Below, piece after piece: positions 1 to 6,442 of a stretch of 7,976 nt of DNA. The stretch covers positions 1 through 7,976 of the forward strand of contig CAJTUD010000092.1 in assembly GCA_910579725.1 (NCBI GenBank). Reading direction: 5' to 3'. The translations under genes and the position numbers were made by a program. Source of the DNA: an uncultured Oscillospiraceae bacterium (GTDB taxonomy: Bacteria; Bacillota; Clostridia; Oscillospirales; Oscillospiraceae). Each line of letters begins with the position of its first letter. The first letter of the stretch is position 1. The notes under the pieces were generated by a model. The model was not told where the DNA came from and made no database searches. It was given only the letters and a program-made list of their open reading frames with translations.

Positions 1-1
1 A

Positions 2-292
2 ACCTATAATGATATTGATTTAGAAAAGCGTACCATTTCCGTAAATAAGTCTTATCAGCGGATAGAGGGCAGGGACATTATCACACCGCCTAAAACACCA
101 AAGAGCAAGCGTATCATAACGATACCGCCATTTCTGACAGAAGAATTAAAGGAGTATATTTCACATTTGTACGGAATTATGGCAGACGAAAGAATGTTCC
201 GTTTTACAAAATCCTATATGGAGCATGAAATTATCAGAGGTATCAAGGCTTCCGGGGTAAAAAGAATACGTTTGCACGATATTCGTCACCCG
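2..292 (+). pseudogene. Tyrosine integrase, C-terminal fragment, interrupted
   Basis: This is the remnant of a phage/ICE-type tyrosine recombinase, which would cut and rejoin DNA at attachment sites of another element. The frame is open from base 2, so the N-terminal arm-binding and core-binding domains and the first catalytic arginine lie outside the window. Visible are a KTPKSKR-IITIPPFL stretch (the usual beta-hairpin with the catalytic lysine followed by an I-x-I-P segment) and RLHDIRH, the H-x-x-R active-site box, at about 272-292. Family members continue with a helix (often S-H-A-S/T-L-L) and then the nucleophile tyrosine. Here the frame instead runs into PYVKHKTKSFLRNS and on to a stop at 467-469 inside the recombinase gene on the other strand, with no catalytic tyrosine. 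The fragment is AT-rich (about 39% GC over the first 120 bases), unlike the GC-rich DNA that follows. I infer an inactive gene split by insertion. The family is well supported; the exact break is uncertain by several bases. Confidence 0.8.
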
Positions 293-361
293 TATGTCAA
301 GCACAAGACAAAAAGTTTTTTAAGAAATTCCAGAGTTTTTAAGGCCGATTTTTGCGCCCCA
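292..361. other. Putative attachment-site end of the element
   Basis: About 70 bases separate the interrupted integrase from the stop codon of the last recombinase. They include AT-rich runs and a near-identical repeat, AGTTTTTTAAG at 314-324 and AGTTTTTAAG at 334-343, spaced 20 bases apart. Recombination sites of large serine recombinases are short and lie next to the recombinase gene, so this is the expected place for attL or attR. No convincing intrinsic terminator is seen after the recombinase stop, so transcripts from the recombinase operon could run across the junction. The role is inferred from position only. Confidence 0.4.
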
Positions 362-1903
362 TCACATTCCCTCTGTACAGAAGTCTTTCATTTTCCAGAC
401 AATATCAACCTGATTTCCGGGGTGAATATCCACACGTTCAATCAGTGCGTCAGCCAGGGCGGTATTTAATCCGCTGGCGGCTGAAATTTCCTGCGCCAGT
501 TCCAGTCTGGCGTTTTTTGTTTTTGCGTCCATTTTCGCTTGGGCGATTTCAGCGGAGAGTGCGCCCTGGACTTGCCGCAGCCGTTCCAGTTCCGCATCCA
601 CATCGGCTTTCTGTGCCTTGTAGTCCTCCAGGGTAATCTCTTTCAGTAAAACCTGCTCATATAGCACCCGTTTCCGGTCAAGACAGCTTTCTACGCGCTG
701 GCTGTATTCCGTATGCGTTGCAATCTTAGTATCCAGCAGGCTGGCATTTGAAAGGTTCTCCACGTTCAAAATCACCTGCGCCTGCCTGGAAATAATCTCA
801 TAGAGGATTGCTTCCAAGTCCTTTTCAGCAATCCGCAGGCCGTGGCAGGCAGCAGACTGATCCACCTCTGTATGCTTGCAGACAAAGAAATGGCTTTTAC
901 TTGGATTGCGCGGCATTGCGTGTCCGCAGCAGCCGCAAAAGACCTTGCCGCGCAGGGGGTACAGATGTACGTTTTTCTTTATGCAGCTTTTTTTCGGCTT
1001 TAATTCCTGCACCCGCTGGAACAGCTCTTTGCTGATAATAGCCGGATGGTGGTCGGGAATCCTGAACCATTCGCTTTCATCACGGTTCCGTACCCGGCTG
1101 CTCCCCACCTCGACCACCTGTTTCCTGCCCATGACATAAGTGCCAATGTAGCGTTCATCCAGCAAGATGTTCCGAATGGTCGATCTCTGCCAAATCTGAT
1201 GGGTTCTGGAAATATCGTGAATCTTTCTTCCCTTGGATGCTTTGTATTCGCCTGGTGTGGGGATTTTGCGCTCGTACAGTTCCTGAATGATTTCGCTGGA
1301 AGTACAGCCGCGCCCTGCCAGTTCAAAGATAAGCCGGACATTGGGGGCTGTTTCCTCATCCGGCTCCATGCGCCCGTCCGTGCCTTTCTGGTAACCGTAG
1401 GGACATAACATGCTCTGGTATTCTCCCCGCCGGAATTTCACATACTTGGCGGTTTTGTACTTGATGGAGAGGTCACGGCTGTAAAATTCGCTGATCAGGT
1501 ACTGAAACGCCACATTGATACCGCCCGTGTCGCCATGCAGCGTATCGCTGTCAAAGCCGTCATTCAGGGAAATAAACCGTACCCCATACAGCGGAAAGAC
1601 GCGCTCCATAAAATATCCGACCTCAATGCTGTTGCGCCCAAAACGGGTAAAGTCCTTGACGATGATGCAGTTGACCGCGCCCTCGCGTACCTTGTCCAGA
1701 AGTTCCTGCACGGCGGGCCGTTCAAAGTTTGTCCCGCTGTAACCGTTGTCTACAAATTCCAATACCTCCGCATGGGCGGCATCCTCCATCGCATCGGCGT
1801 ACTGGTGAAGCGCCCGCTTCTGGTTCTCAATGCTGAAACTCCCCACCTTGCTGTCCTCGGAGGAAAGCCGGATATAAAGGCCAATCACATAGGGTTTATA
1901 CAT
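362..1903 (-). CDS. Large serine recombinase, third of three (recC)
   Basis: A 513-aa site-specific recombinase that would cut DNA through a serine-phosphate link and exchange strands between attachment sites. Domains in order: resolvase catalytic domain (about 5-150) with YIRLSS placing the nucleophile at Ser14, a YSGTNFERP segment, and D-F-T-R-F-G-R (84-90) with both arginines kept; recombinase domain starting near CPYGYQKG (about 167); zinc ribbon with Cys323, Cys326, Cys342 and Cys353; then a coiled-coil stretch around 400-470 and a C-terminal strand region. Length fits the family. The ATG overlaps the end of the preceding recombinase by 8 bases, with GGAGGT 8 bases upstream inside that gene, so translation is probably coupled. 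It is the most divergent of the three: DFTRFGR replaces the DLSRLGR of the others, and its coiled-coil YE motif (VLYEQVLLKEI) differs from their LYENFV. It lies at the element edge. Specificity for site or partner cannot be told. Confidence 0.93.
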   Translation of the reverse strand: MYKPYVIGLYIRLSSEDSKVGSFSIENQKRALHQYADAMEDAAHAEVLEFVDNGYSGTNFERPAVQELLDKVREGAVNCIIVKDFTRFGRNSIEVGYFMERVFPLYGVRFISLNDGFDSDTLHGDTGGINVAFQYLISEFYSRDLSIKYKTAKYVKFRRGEYQSMLCPYGYQKGTDGRMEPDEETAPNVRLIFELAGRGCTSSEIIQELYERKIPTPGEYKASKGRKIHDISRTHQIWQRSTIRNILLDERYIGTYVMGRKQVVEVGSSRVRNRDESEWFRIPDHHPAIISKELFQRVQELKPKKSCIKKNVHLYPLRGKVFCGCCGHAMPRNPSKSHFFVCKHTEVDQSAACHGLRIAEKDLEAILYEIISRQAQVILNVENLSNASLLDTKIATHTEYSQRVESCLDRKRVLYEQVLLKEITLEDYKAQKADVDAELERLRQVQGALSAEIAQAKMDAKTKNARLELAQEISAASGLNTALADALIERVDIHPGNQVDIVWKMKDFCTEGM

Positions 1904-3539
1904 CTTCCAGCACCTCCATCAGCCGCTCAAAGCCGCTCTCAAATTTGAATTTCACATGAATGTCCTCTGCGCTGTTGACGGTAACGCAGTCAATCAACTG
2001 GTTTACCAGCAGGGCGGATAAGGCGGTATCTTCGCTGACTGCCGCCAGCCGTTTGGCTATATCCGTATAGCGTTCCATTTGATTTTCCAGCGCTTTCTGC
2101 TTACTTTGAAGCTGCTGCACACGCAGGACTGCCGTTTCGATTTTCTGTGTATAGTCGGCTTTCATTTCGTGATACTCTGTGCCGGTCAGGATGCCGGTAA
2201 CGAAGTTCTCATACAGGCTGGTTAAGAATACCCGGTTGCGTTCCGTTTCCTGCTGTAACTTAGAGATTTCGGCGGTCATTTCCGCCTTTTTCGCAGTGAT
2301 TTTGTAATCCTGATGTTTCAGCTTTGCGTGGGTTCCCACCACAACCTCGGCGTGTTTGCGGATAATGGCTAAAAGCGCGTCAAACAGCCTTTTTTCCGGC
2401 AGATGGGTAACACCACCCGGACAATACTGAACGCCCATCCGGTCATTGGCAATACAGCGGTAGGAGTATATCCCCCGTGACCTCTGCCGGTGCAGGTTCT
2501 TCCCGCAGCAGCCACAGAAAATACGTCCCCGGAGAATGTTCTCCGTGTAGGGGATTTTTTCCGTCCCCTGCTTTGCAGCCGCATGTTCCCGGACAGCCTG
2601 CACCCTTTCGTACAGTTCGCGGGCAATCAGCGGTTCATGGGTTCCCCGCACGACAATCCATTCAGAGCGGTCAGTGGGAACCTGCTTGTGGCCGACCGTT
2701 TTCGATTTCCCCTGCACCATATCGCCCATGTAGACTTCATCCGCTAAAATCTTGGAAACTGTCCATGTCTGCCATTTTCCGCTGCCCATGAGCCGCTTAT
2801 TGGTAATCAGGCCGGTTTGAGCCAGATAGTGACCGGGCGTAGGATAGCCGCTTTGATTGAGCCGTTTTACCACCTCATTGAGCGATATGCCGTCAACCGT
2901 CCACTGGAAAATCTGCCGGACGATGGGGGCGGTATCTTCATTGACAAGCAGCTTGTGGCAGTTATCCGGCGCTTTTTTATAGCCAAAGGGCGGACGCGCC
3001 CCCACAAACTCCCCGTCCTGCATCGCCTGCCGCTGCTGGGCTTTTACCTTTTTGCTGATGTCGGCGGCATAAGCTTCATTTATCATATTTTTCAGGGGCA
3101 CAATCAGATGGCTGCCGCTGTTTTCCTTGTTTTCGCTGTCAAACTGGTCGTTGACTGCAATAAACCGAACCTGATGCAGCGGGAAATACTTTTCGATATA
3201 GTAGCCGCTGTCAATCGCGTTCCGCCCCAGCCGGGAAAGGTCTTTGACGACCACGCAGTTGATTCTGCCGCGCTCCACATCGTCCAGCATCCGCTGAAAG
3301 GCTTCGCGCTCAAAGGTGCGCCCCGTTGTGCCGTTGTCGGTGTAAACCGCCACGATTTCAATATCCGGGCACAGGGCAAGATAGGCTTCCATGATCTGCT
3401 GCTGGGTTTCCAGCGAATCGCCGCGCCTGCCGTTAAATTCCACGGACAAACGGATATAGAGGGCCGCTTTCCAGACTTTCATCCCCACATGGGCGGGCTT
3501 TTCCTGCACAATGGGGTTTTTCCTGCTTTTCCTTGCCAT
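1896..3539 (-). CDS. Large serine recombinase, second of three (recB)
   Basis: A 547-aa large serine recombinase. The catalytic domain (about 22-160) has ALYIRLS with nucleophile Ser32, a TTGRTFERE segment and DLSRLGR (100-106). The recombinase domain begins near RPPFGYKK (about 182). The zinc ribbon uses Cys342, Cys345, Cys362 and Cys373. A long coiled coil (about 410-500) carries LYENFVTGIL, a motif nearly shared with the first recombinase, so these two look like closer paralogues. A basic N-terminal extension of about 20 residues (MARKSRKNP...) precedes the catalytic fold. The frame is open upstream to an ATG at 3593, but I chose the ATG at 3537-3539 because AAAGGAGG lies 9 bases before it, while the longer form would overlap the first recombinase by 53 bases without a comparable site. 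The start is one base after the preceding stop. Likely works with or alongside the other two; whether they act as one complex is unknown. Confidence 0.94.
   Translation of the reverse strand: MARKSRKNPIVQEKPAHVGMKVWKAALYIRLSVEFNGRRGDSLETQQQIMEAYLALCPDIEIVAVYTDNGTTGRTFEREAFQRMLDDVERGRINCVVVKDLSRLGRNAIDSGYYIEKYFPLHQVRFIAVNDQFDSENKENSGSHLIVPLKNMINEAYAADISKKVKAQQRQAMQDGEFVGARPPFGYKKAPDNCHKLLVNEDTAPIVRQIFQWTVDGISLNEVVKRLNQSGYPTPGHYLAQTGLITNKRLMGSGKWQTWTVSKILADEVYMGDMVQGKSKTVGHKQVPTDRSEWIVVRGTHEPLIARELYERVQAVREHAAAKQGTEKIPYTENILRGRIFCGCCGKNLHRQRSRGIYSYRCIANDRMGVQYCPGGVTHLPEKRLFDALLAIIRKHAEVVVGTHAKLKHQDYKITAKKAEMTAEISKLQQETERNRVFLTSLYENFVTGILTGTEYHEMKADYTQKIETAVLRVQQLQSKQKALENQMERYTDIAKRLAAVSEDTALSALLVNQLIDCVTVNSAEDIHVKFKFESGFERLMEVLEDV
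1912..1917 (-). promoter_or_regulatory. Ribosome binding site of recC, inside recB
   Basis: GGAGGT on the - strand lies 8 bases before the recC ATG and within the last codons of recB. Together with the 8-base gene overlap this points to translational coupling. Confidence 0.8.
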
Positions 3540-3540
3540 A

Positions 3541-5154
3541 TTAAACCGCCTCCTTTGTGGTTTCCAGCCTTGCCTTTGCCTGCTGGTATTCAAGCTGGTA
3601 ACGGAATGTGATTTTCAGATTGTTCTTGCCCTCCACATGGATACACTGGATCAGGGTGATAACGGCCCGTCTGTCCAGGGATGTCATGGTGGAAAACTCC
3701 TTGAAATGCTGTGTCCAGCGCAGCCGGTCATTGGTGTTGGCGCTGGCCTGCTCCATTTCTTTCCGCAGGCTTTCAATGGCTTCCCGCCGCTGTTCAATCT
3801 GCTTGGTATACTGGTTTTTCAGGTCGCGGTATTCCTTTTTGTCAAGAAAGCCGCTGACGAAGTTTTCATACAAAGCCGCCTTAAACTGCATAGCCTTTTC
3901 AAGCTGTACCTCATTTTCCGCAATCTGCGATTTGAAACCGGCAATCAGTTCCTGATTGATCTGTTCCTCACTGATGCTGTCCAACAGCTTTTCCAGCGAT
4001 ACCACGTTGCGGATATGGGCTTGCAGGCTTTCCAGGACGCAGGCGGTCAGTTCATCCTCCCGCAGCATGGTAGGGTGTTCGCAGCCGTGCTTTTTTCCGG
4101 TGGGACAGTGATAATAAATATACTTTTTACCCTTGACGGTATTGGTTTTTCGCGTCATACGTCCGCCGCAGGAGCGACAGATTAAGATGCCGGAAAACAG
4201 ATAAACCGCATCCCCGTCCGGCGCTGTCCGGGTGTCCAGCCCCATGATTTTCTGCACCAGTTCAAAGTCCTGCTTGCGGATAATCGGGGCATGGGCGTTT
4301 TCGGTGCGTATCCATTCTTCGGCAGGCTTTTCAATGATGTCCTTGATTTTGTGGTTATGAGTGCTTTGTTTGCCTTGCAGCAGGACGCCAGTATAGGTTT
4401 CGTCCTGCAAGATACGCAGGATGGCATGGGCCGACCATTTTGCTTTCTGGCTGTCCGCATAGCCCTTTTTCGGATGTGGCAGGCCCCGGCTGATTTTATA
4501 GGCCAGCGGGGAGGGAATGCCCAGACGGTTCAGTTCGTCCGCGATCCGTTTGGCGCTGGCCCCGTCAATGCGGCGACGGAAAATGTCCCGCACAACCCGC
4601 GCCGTGTCCTCGTCAATTACAAGCTGGTTTTTGTTTTCCTGGTCTTTCCGGTAGCCGTACACCGGGCAGGCTCCCACATATTCCCCGTTTTTGCGCTTGC
4701 TCAGTAAAGCGCTGCGCGTTTTCACCGAAATGTCACGACAATAGGTGTCGTTGAGAAGATTTTTCAGGGAAATGTTCAAATCATCGCCGTTATGTTCATT
4801 GGCGGTGTCAATGCCGTCATTGATTGCGATAAACCGTACCCCGTAGGCGGGGAAAATCTGGCGCAGGTAACGCCCGGTTTCGATGTATTCACGCCCCAGG
4901 CGGGACAGGTCTTTGACAATCACGCAGTTAATGGTTCCCTGGGTGATGTCCTGCATCATTTCCTGAAATGCGGGCCGGTCGAACAGAACGCCGCTGTAAC
5001 CGTCGTCCACTCGCTCGTTTACCAGCGTAATGTCAGGGTGGGCGGCTACAAAGTCCTCCACCAGTTTTTTCTGGTTGGTAATGCTGTCGCTTTCCTCGCT
5101 CTGGTCAGCCGTATAGGAAAGCCGCAGGTATGCCGTTGCATCGTATTTTGCCAT
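3541..5154 (-). CDS. Large serine recombinase, first of three (recA)
   Basis: A 537-aa large serine recombinase and first gene of the recombinase operon. The catalytic domain (1-150) has AYLRLS with nucleophile Ser13, a YSGVLFDRPAF segment and DLSRLGR (82-88). The recombinase domain begins near CPVYGYRK (about 163). The zinc ribbon uses Cys326, Cys329, Cys350 and Cys358. A coiled coil (about 400-475) contains LYENFVSGFL, matching the second recombinase. The C-terminus is rich in basic and polar residues. An ATG at 5193 is in frame but lies in a hairpin loop without a ribosome binding site. The ATG at 5152-5154 has AAAGGAGTGA just upstream and puts the catalytic motif at the family's usual distance from the N-terminus. 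Expression is probably controlled by the promoter at 5244-5272 and by the leader hairpin that covers this ribosome binding site. Known elements with paired recombinases (CcrA/CcrB of SCCmec) give a loose parallel. Confidence 0.94.
   Translation of the reverse strand: MAKYDATAYLRLSYTADQSEESDSITNQKKLVEDFVAAHPDITLVNERVDDGYSGVLFDRPAFQEMMQDITQGTINCVIVKDLSRLGREYIETGRYLRQIFPAYGVRFIAINDGIDTANEHNGDDLNISLKNLLNDTYCRDISVKTRSALLSKRKNGEYVGACPVYGYRKDQENKNQLVIDEDTARVVRDIFRRRIDGASAKRIADELNRLGIPSPLAYKISRGLPHPKKGYADSQKAKWSAHAILRILQDETYTGVLLQGKQSTHNHKIKDIIEKPAEEWIRTENAHAPIIRKQDFELVQKIMGLDTRTAPDGDAVYLFSGILICRSCGGRMTRKTNTVKGKKYIYYHCPTGKKHGCEHPTMLREDELTACVLESLQAHIRNVVSLEKLLDSISEEQINQELIAGFKSQIAENEVQLEKAMQFKAALYENFVSGFLDKKEYRDLKNQYTKQIEQRREAIESLRKEMEQASANTNDRLRWTQHFKEFSTMTSLDRRAVITLIQCIHVEGKNNLKITFRYQLEYQQAKARLETTKEAV
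3549..3556 (-). promoter_or_regulatory. Ribosome binding site of recB, inside recA
   Basis: AAAGGAGG on the - strand lies 9 bases before the ATG at 3539 and inside the last codons of recA. It decides the recB start over the in-frame ATG at 3593 and suggests that recB translation follows recA translation. Confidence 0.85.
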
Positions 5155-5209
5155 AAAAAAATCACTCCTTTGAAATTTACGGACTTTCCCCATAAATCAA
5201 AGAGTGATT
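5155..5209 (-). promoter_or_regulatory. Leader hairpin with U-tract masking the recA ribosome site
   Basis: On the - strand AATCACTCTTTGA (5197-5209) pairs with TCAAAGGAGTGATT (5160-5173) with a single bulged base. The stem can be extended by ATTTA/TAAAT-type pairs with a 2-base bulge, leaving a loop of about 13 bases. The 3' arm contains AAAGGAGTGA, the Shine-Dalgarno sequence of recA. Seven T residues (5155-5161) follow, then the ATG. The same fold can act as an intrinsic terminator/attenuator or can hide the ribosome binding site. I see no obvious competing antiterminator, and the stem is AT-rich, so terminator strength is uncertain. Confidence 0.7.
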
Positions 5210-5243
5210 CGGATTTACCTGATGCAATTCTTTTTCCACTGTC

Positions 5244-5272
5244 AGTATAGCACAGGCAGGCGGGGAAGTCAA
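5244..5272 (-). promoter_or_regulatory. Sigma-A type promoter of the recombinase operon
   Basis: On the - strand TTGACT (5267-5272) is followed by a 17-base spacer and TATACT (5244-5249), with TGC directly before the -10 giving an extended -10. Transcription would start near 5237, giving a leader of about 80 bases that contains the hairpin at 5160-5209. The -35 lies just after the stop of the DUF6870-like gene, so the recombinases have their own promoter. A near-palindrome, CACGTTAAAGTG (5273-5284), abuts the -35 and could be an operator, but this is weak. Confidence 0.8.
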
Positions 5273-5284
5273 CACGTTAAAGTG

Positions 5285-5506
5285 CTAAATCAAAACTTGT
5301 TTCAGGCAGTCCTCCAAAGATACGCCGTTTTCCGCAAACTGCGCGTGGACAGTAAATTTGCCGCACTTGAAATGGCAGGGGTTCTTAATCTGACGGAGAA
5401 ATTCTGCCACCCGTTCCTCCCTGGGCAGGCTCTGATCCACGGATATGTCACGAATATCGACCAGCGCAGTATCGGGCTGGTTGTTTGCTGCGTCCTGCAT
5501 CGTCAT
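5285..5506 (-). CDS. Small DUF6870-like protein
   Basis: A 73-aa protein of unknown function. It resembles, from memory, the DUF6870 family of short Firmicutes proteins found in mobile elements: a middle LPREERVAEFLRQIKNP helix, a short Cys-containing beta region (HFKCGKFTVHAQF) and a C-terminal LEDCLKQ helix. No signal peptide, membrane segment or helix-turn-helix is apparent. The ATG at 5504-5506 is supported by AGGAGG 8 bases upstream; a second ATG two codons later is less well placed. It sits 72 bases after the DUF6551-like gene, behind a hairpin, and directly ahead of the recombinase promoter. Its position suggests a link with recombination control or with the ParB-like genes, but the sequence does not show which. 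That the gene is real is well supported; the function is unknown. Confidence 0.8.
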   Translation of the reverse strand: MTMQDAANNQPDTALVDIRDISVDQSLPREERVAEFLRQIKNPCHFKCGKFTVHAQFAENGVSLEDCLKQVLI

Positions 5507-5529
5507 GGTTTGCTCCTCCTCTATGAATG

Positions 5530-5562
5530 AAAAGGACCGCAGACGGGATAGTCTGCGGCTCC
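5530..5562 (-). terminator. Hairpin between DUF6551-like and DUF6870-like genes
   Basis: CCGCAGAC (5537-5544) and GTCTGCGG (5551-5558) form a perfect 8-bp GC-rich stem with a 6-base loop, extended by GGA/TCC past one bulged base. On the - strand the stem is followed by TTTT (5530-5533). It lies just after the stop of the DUF6551-like gene. The short T-tract suggests a weak terminator or a processing/stability hairpin that lowers expression of the next gene. Confidence 0.55.
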
Positions 5563-5578
5563 TATGTACGTTTTCCCA

Positions 5579-6442
5579 TCAGCCCTTGAAGCGGTAGGGC
5601 AGCTTGCGCCCGCCGCGCTGCTGGGTGTTATACTTTTCCAGAATGACGCGGGCGAACCGGAGGGCGGCTTTATTGGTGGAGAAGTCCATCTTGCCGCGCC
5701 GGATGATTTCCTCCGGGTCAACCGCAGACAGCCGCTTGATGAAAGAGCGGTCGTCCAGTTCGGTTTCATAGGTTTTCAGAAACAGCGCCATGCCGGAGAG
5801 CATAGACGCACGGAGGGAGATGGACGCGCCGTGCCATGTGCTGTCCAGTAATACCAGCAGGCGGGAAAAAGCCGCTCCGCCCAGCAGACGGTAGGCGTTG
5901 ATGATTGCGCGGGTAGAGAGGATTTCATAAGCGTCGCCGCTTTTCTTATCCAGCACCCACACAAAGCCCGCCGCCTCCACAAGCCGCTTGATTTCCAGCA
6001 CCTCGGCATCCGTGCCGGACTCCAGCAGGGCTTTTGTGGCGTGGGAGAGCCGCAGCCGGCCTTTGGACTGATCCAGCTTGAAATACAGTTCGGCTTCCTG
6101 CTCGTAACTCAAACCGGTATAAATCAGGCAGGGGACGGTTACATTGCCGCCGTCTGCCATCTTCCGCATGGCGGCGATCCGGTGCTGCCCGTCCACCACG
6201 TTAAACTTGCCGTCCCGGAAGCTGACTACCAGAGGGGTCAGCAGGCGGTCGTCCCACTTGGCGATCAGGCGGTCAACGTCCTCCGGCTCCACGGGCCGCT
6301 GGTAGGGCAGGCCGGAAGTAAGCTGGTTGCTGGATAAGTCGCGCTGTACGCCGGGGTTCGCATACTGTGTTTCTGTTAAAAGGTTCTGCTGTTCCGTGCG
6401 CTCCGTACCGGGCGGACGGCGTTTTTTTCGATAACTGCTCAT
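5579..6442 (-). CDS. ParB-fold protein, DUF6551-like
   Basis: A 287-aa protein with an N-terminal ParB/sulfiredoxin-type fold. After a basic start (MSSYRKKRRPPG) come PYQRPVEPEDVDRL (47-60), LLTPLVVSFRDG (67-78) and the signature VVDGQHRIAAMRK (82-94), equivalent to the G-x-H-R nucleotide-binding box of ParB proteins. EVPCL-type VPCLIYTGLSYEQEAELYF follows, typical of DUF6551. The rest (about 130-287) is helical with no motif I recognise. It would act in the cytoplasm; a role in DNA binding, partition or regulation of the element is inferred from the fold and context. The ATG overlaps the preceding stop by four bases (ATGA), with AAAGGA 10 bases before it. Intact in length for the family as I know it. 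It differs from the upstream partner in lacking a recognisable ParB helix-turn-helix. Confidence 0.85.
   Translation of the reverse strand: MSSYRKKRRPPGTERTEQQNLLTETQYANPGVQRDLSSNQLTSGLPYQRPVEPEDVDRLIAKWDDRLLTPLVVSFRDGKFNVVDGQHRIAAMRKMADGGNVTVPCLIYTGLSYEQEAELYFKLDQSKGRLRLSHATKALLESGTDAEVLEIKRLVEAAGFVWVLDKKSGDAYEILSTRAIINAYRLLGGAAFSRLLVLLDSTWHGASISLRASMLSGMALFLKTYETELDDRSFIKRLSAVDPEEIIRRGKMDFSTNKAALRFARVILEKYNTQQRGGRKLPYRFKG

Noticed and set aside
362..373. A 12-base match, inverted, between the recC end (362-373) and 7592-7603, considered as terminal inverted repeats
   Set aside because: A 12-base match within 8 kb is expected by chance, and one copy is coding. The right copy is not at an element end.
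2817..3611. A 264-codon + strand frame opposite the second recombinase
   Set aside because: It is the mirror of a well-supported recombinase gene and has no independent signals.
5155..5193. Start of recA at the in-frame ATG at 5193
   Set aside because: No Shine-Dalgarno sequence before it, and the extra 13 residues are encoded by the leader hairpin. The ATG at 5154 has a strong site.
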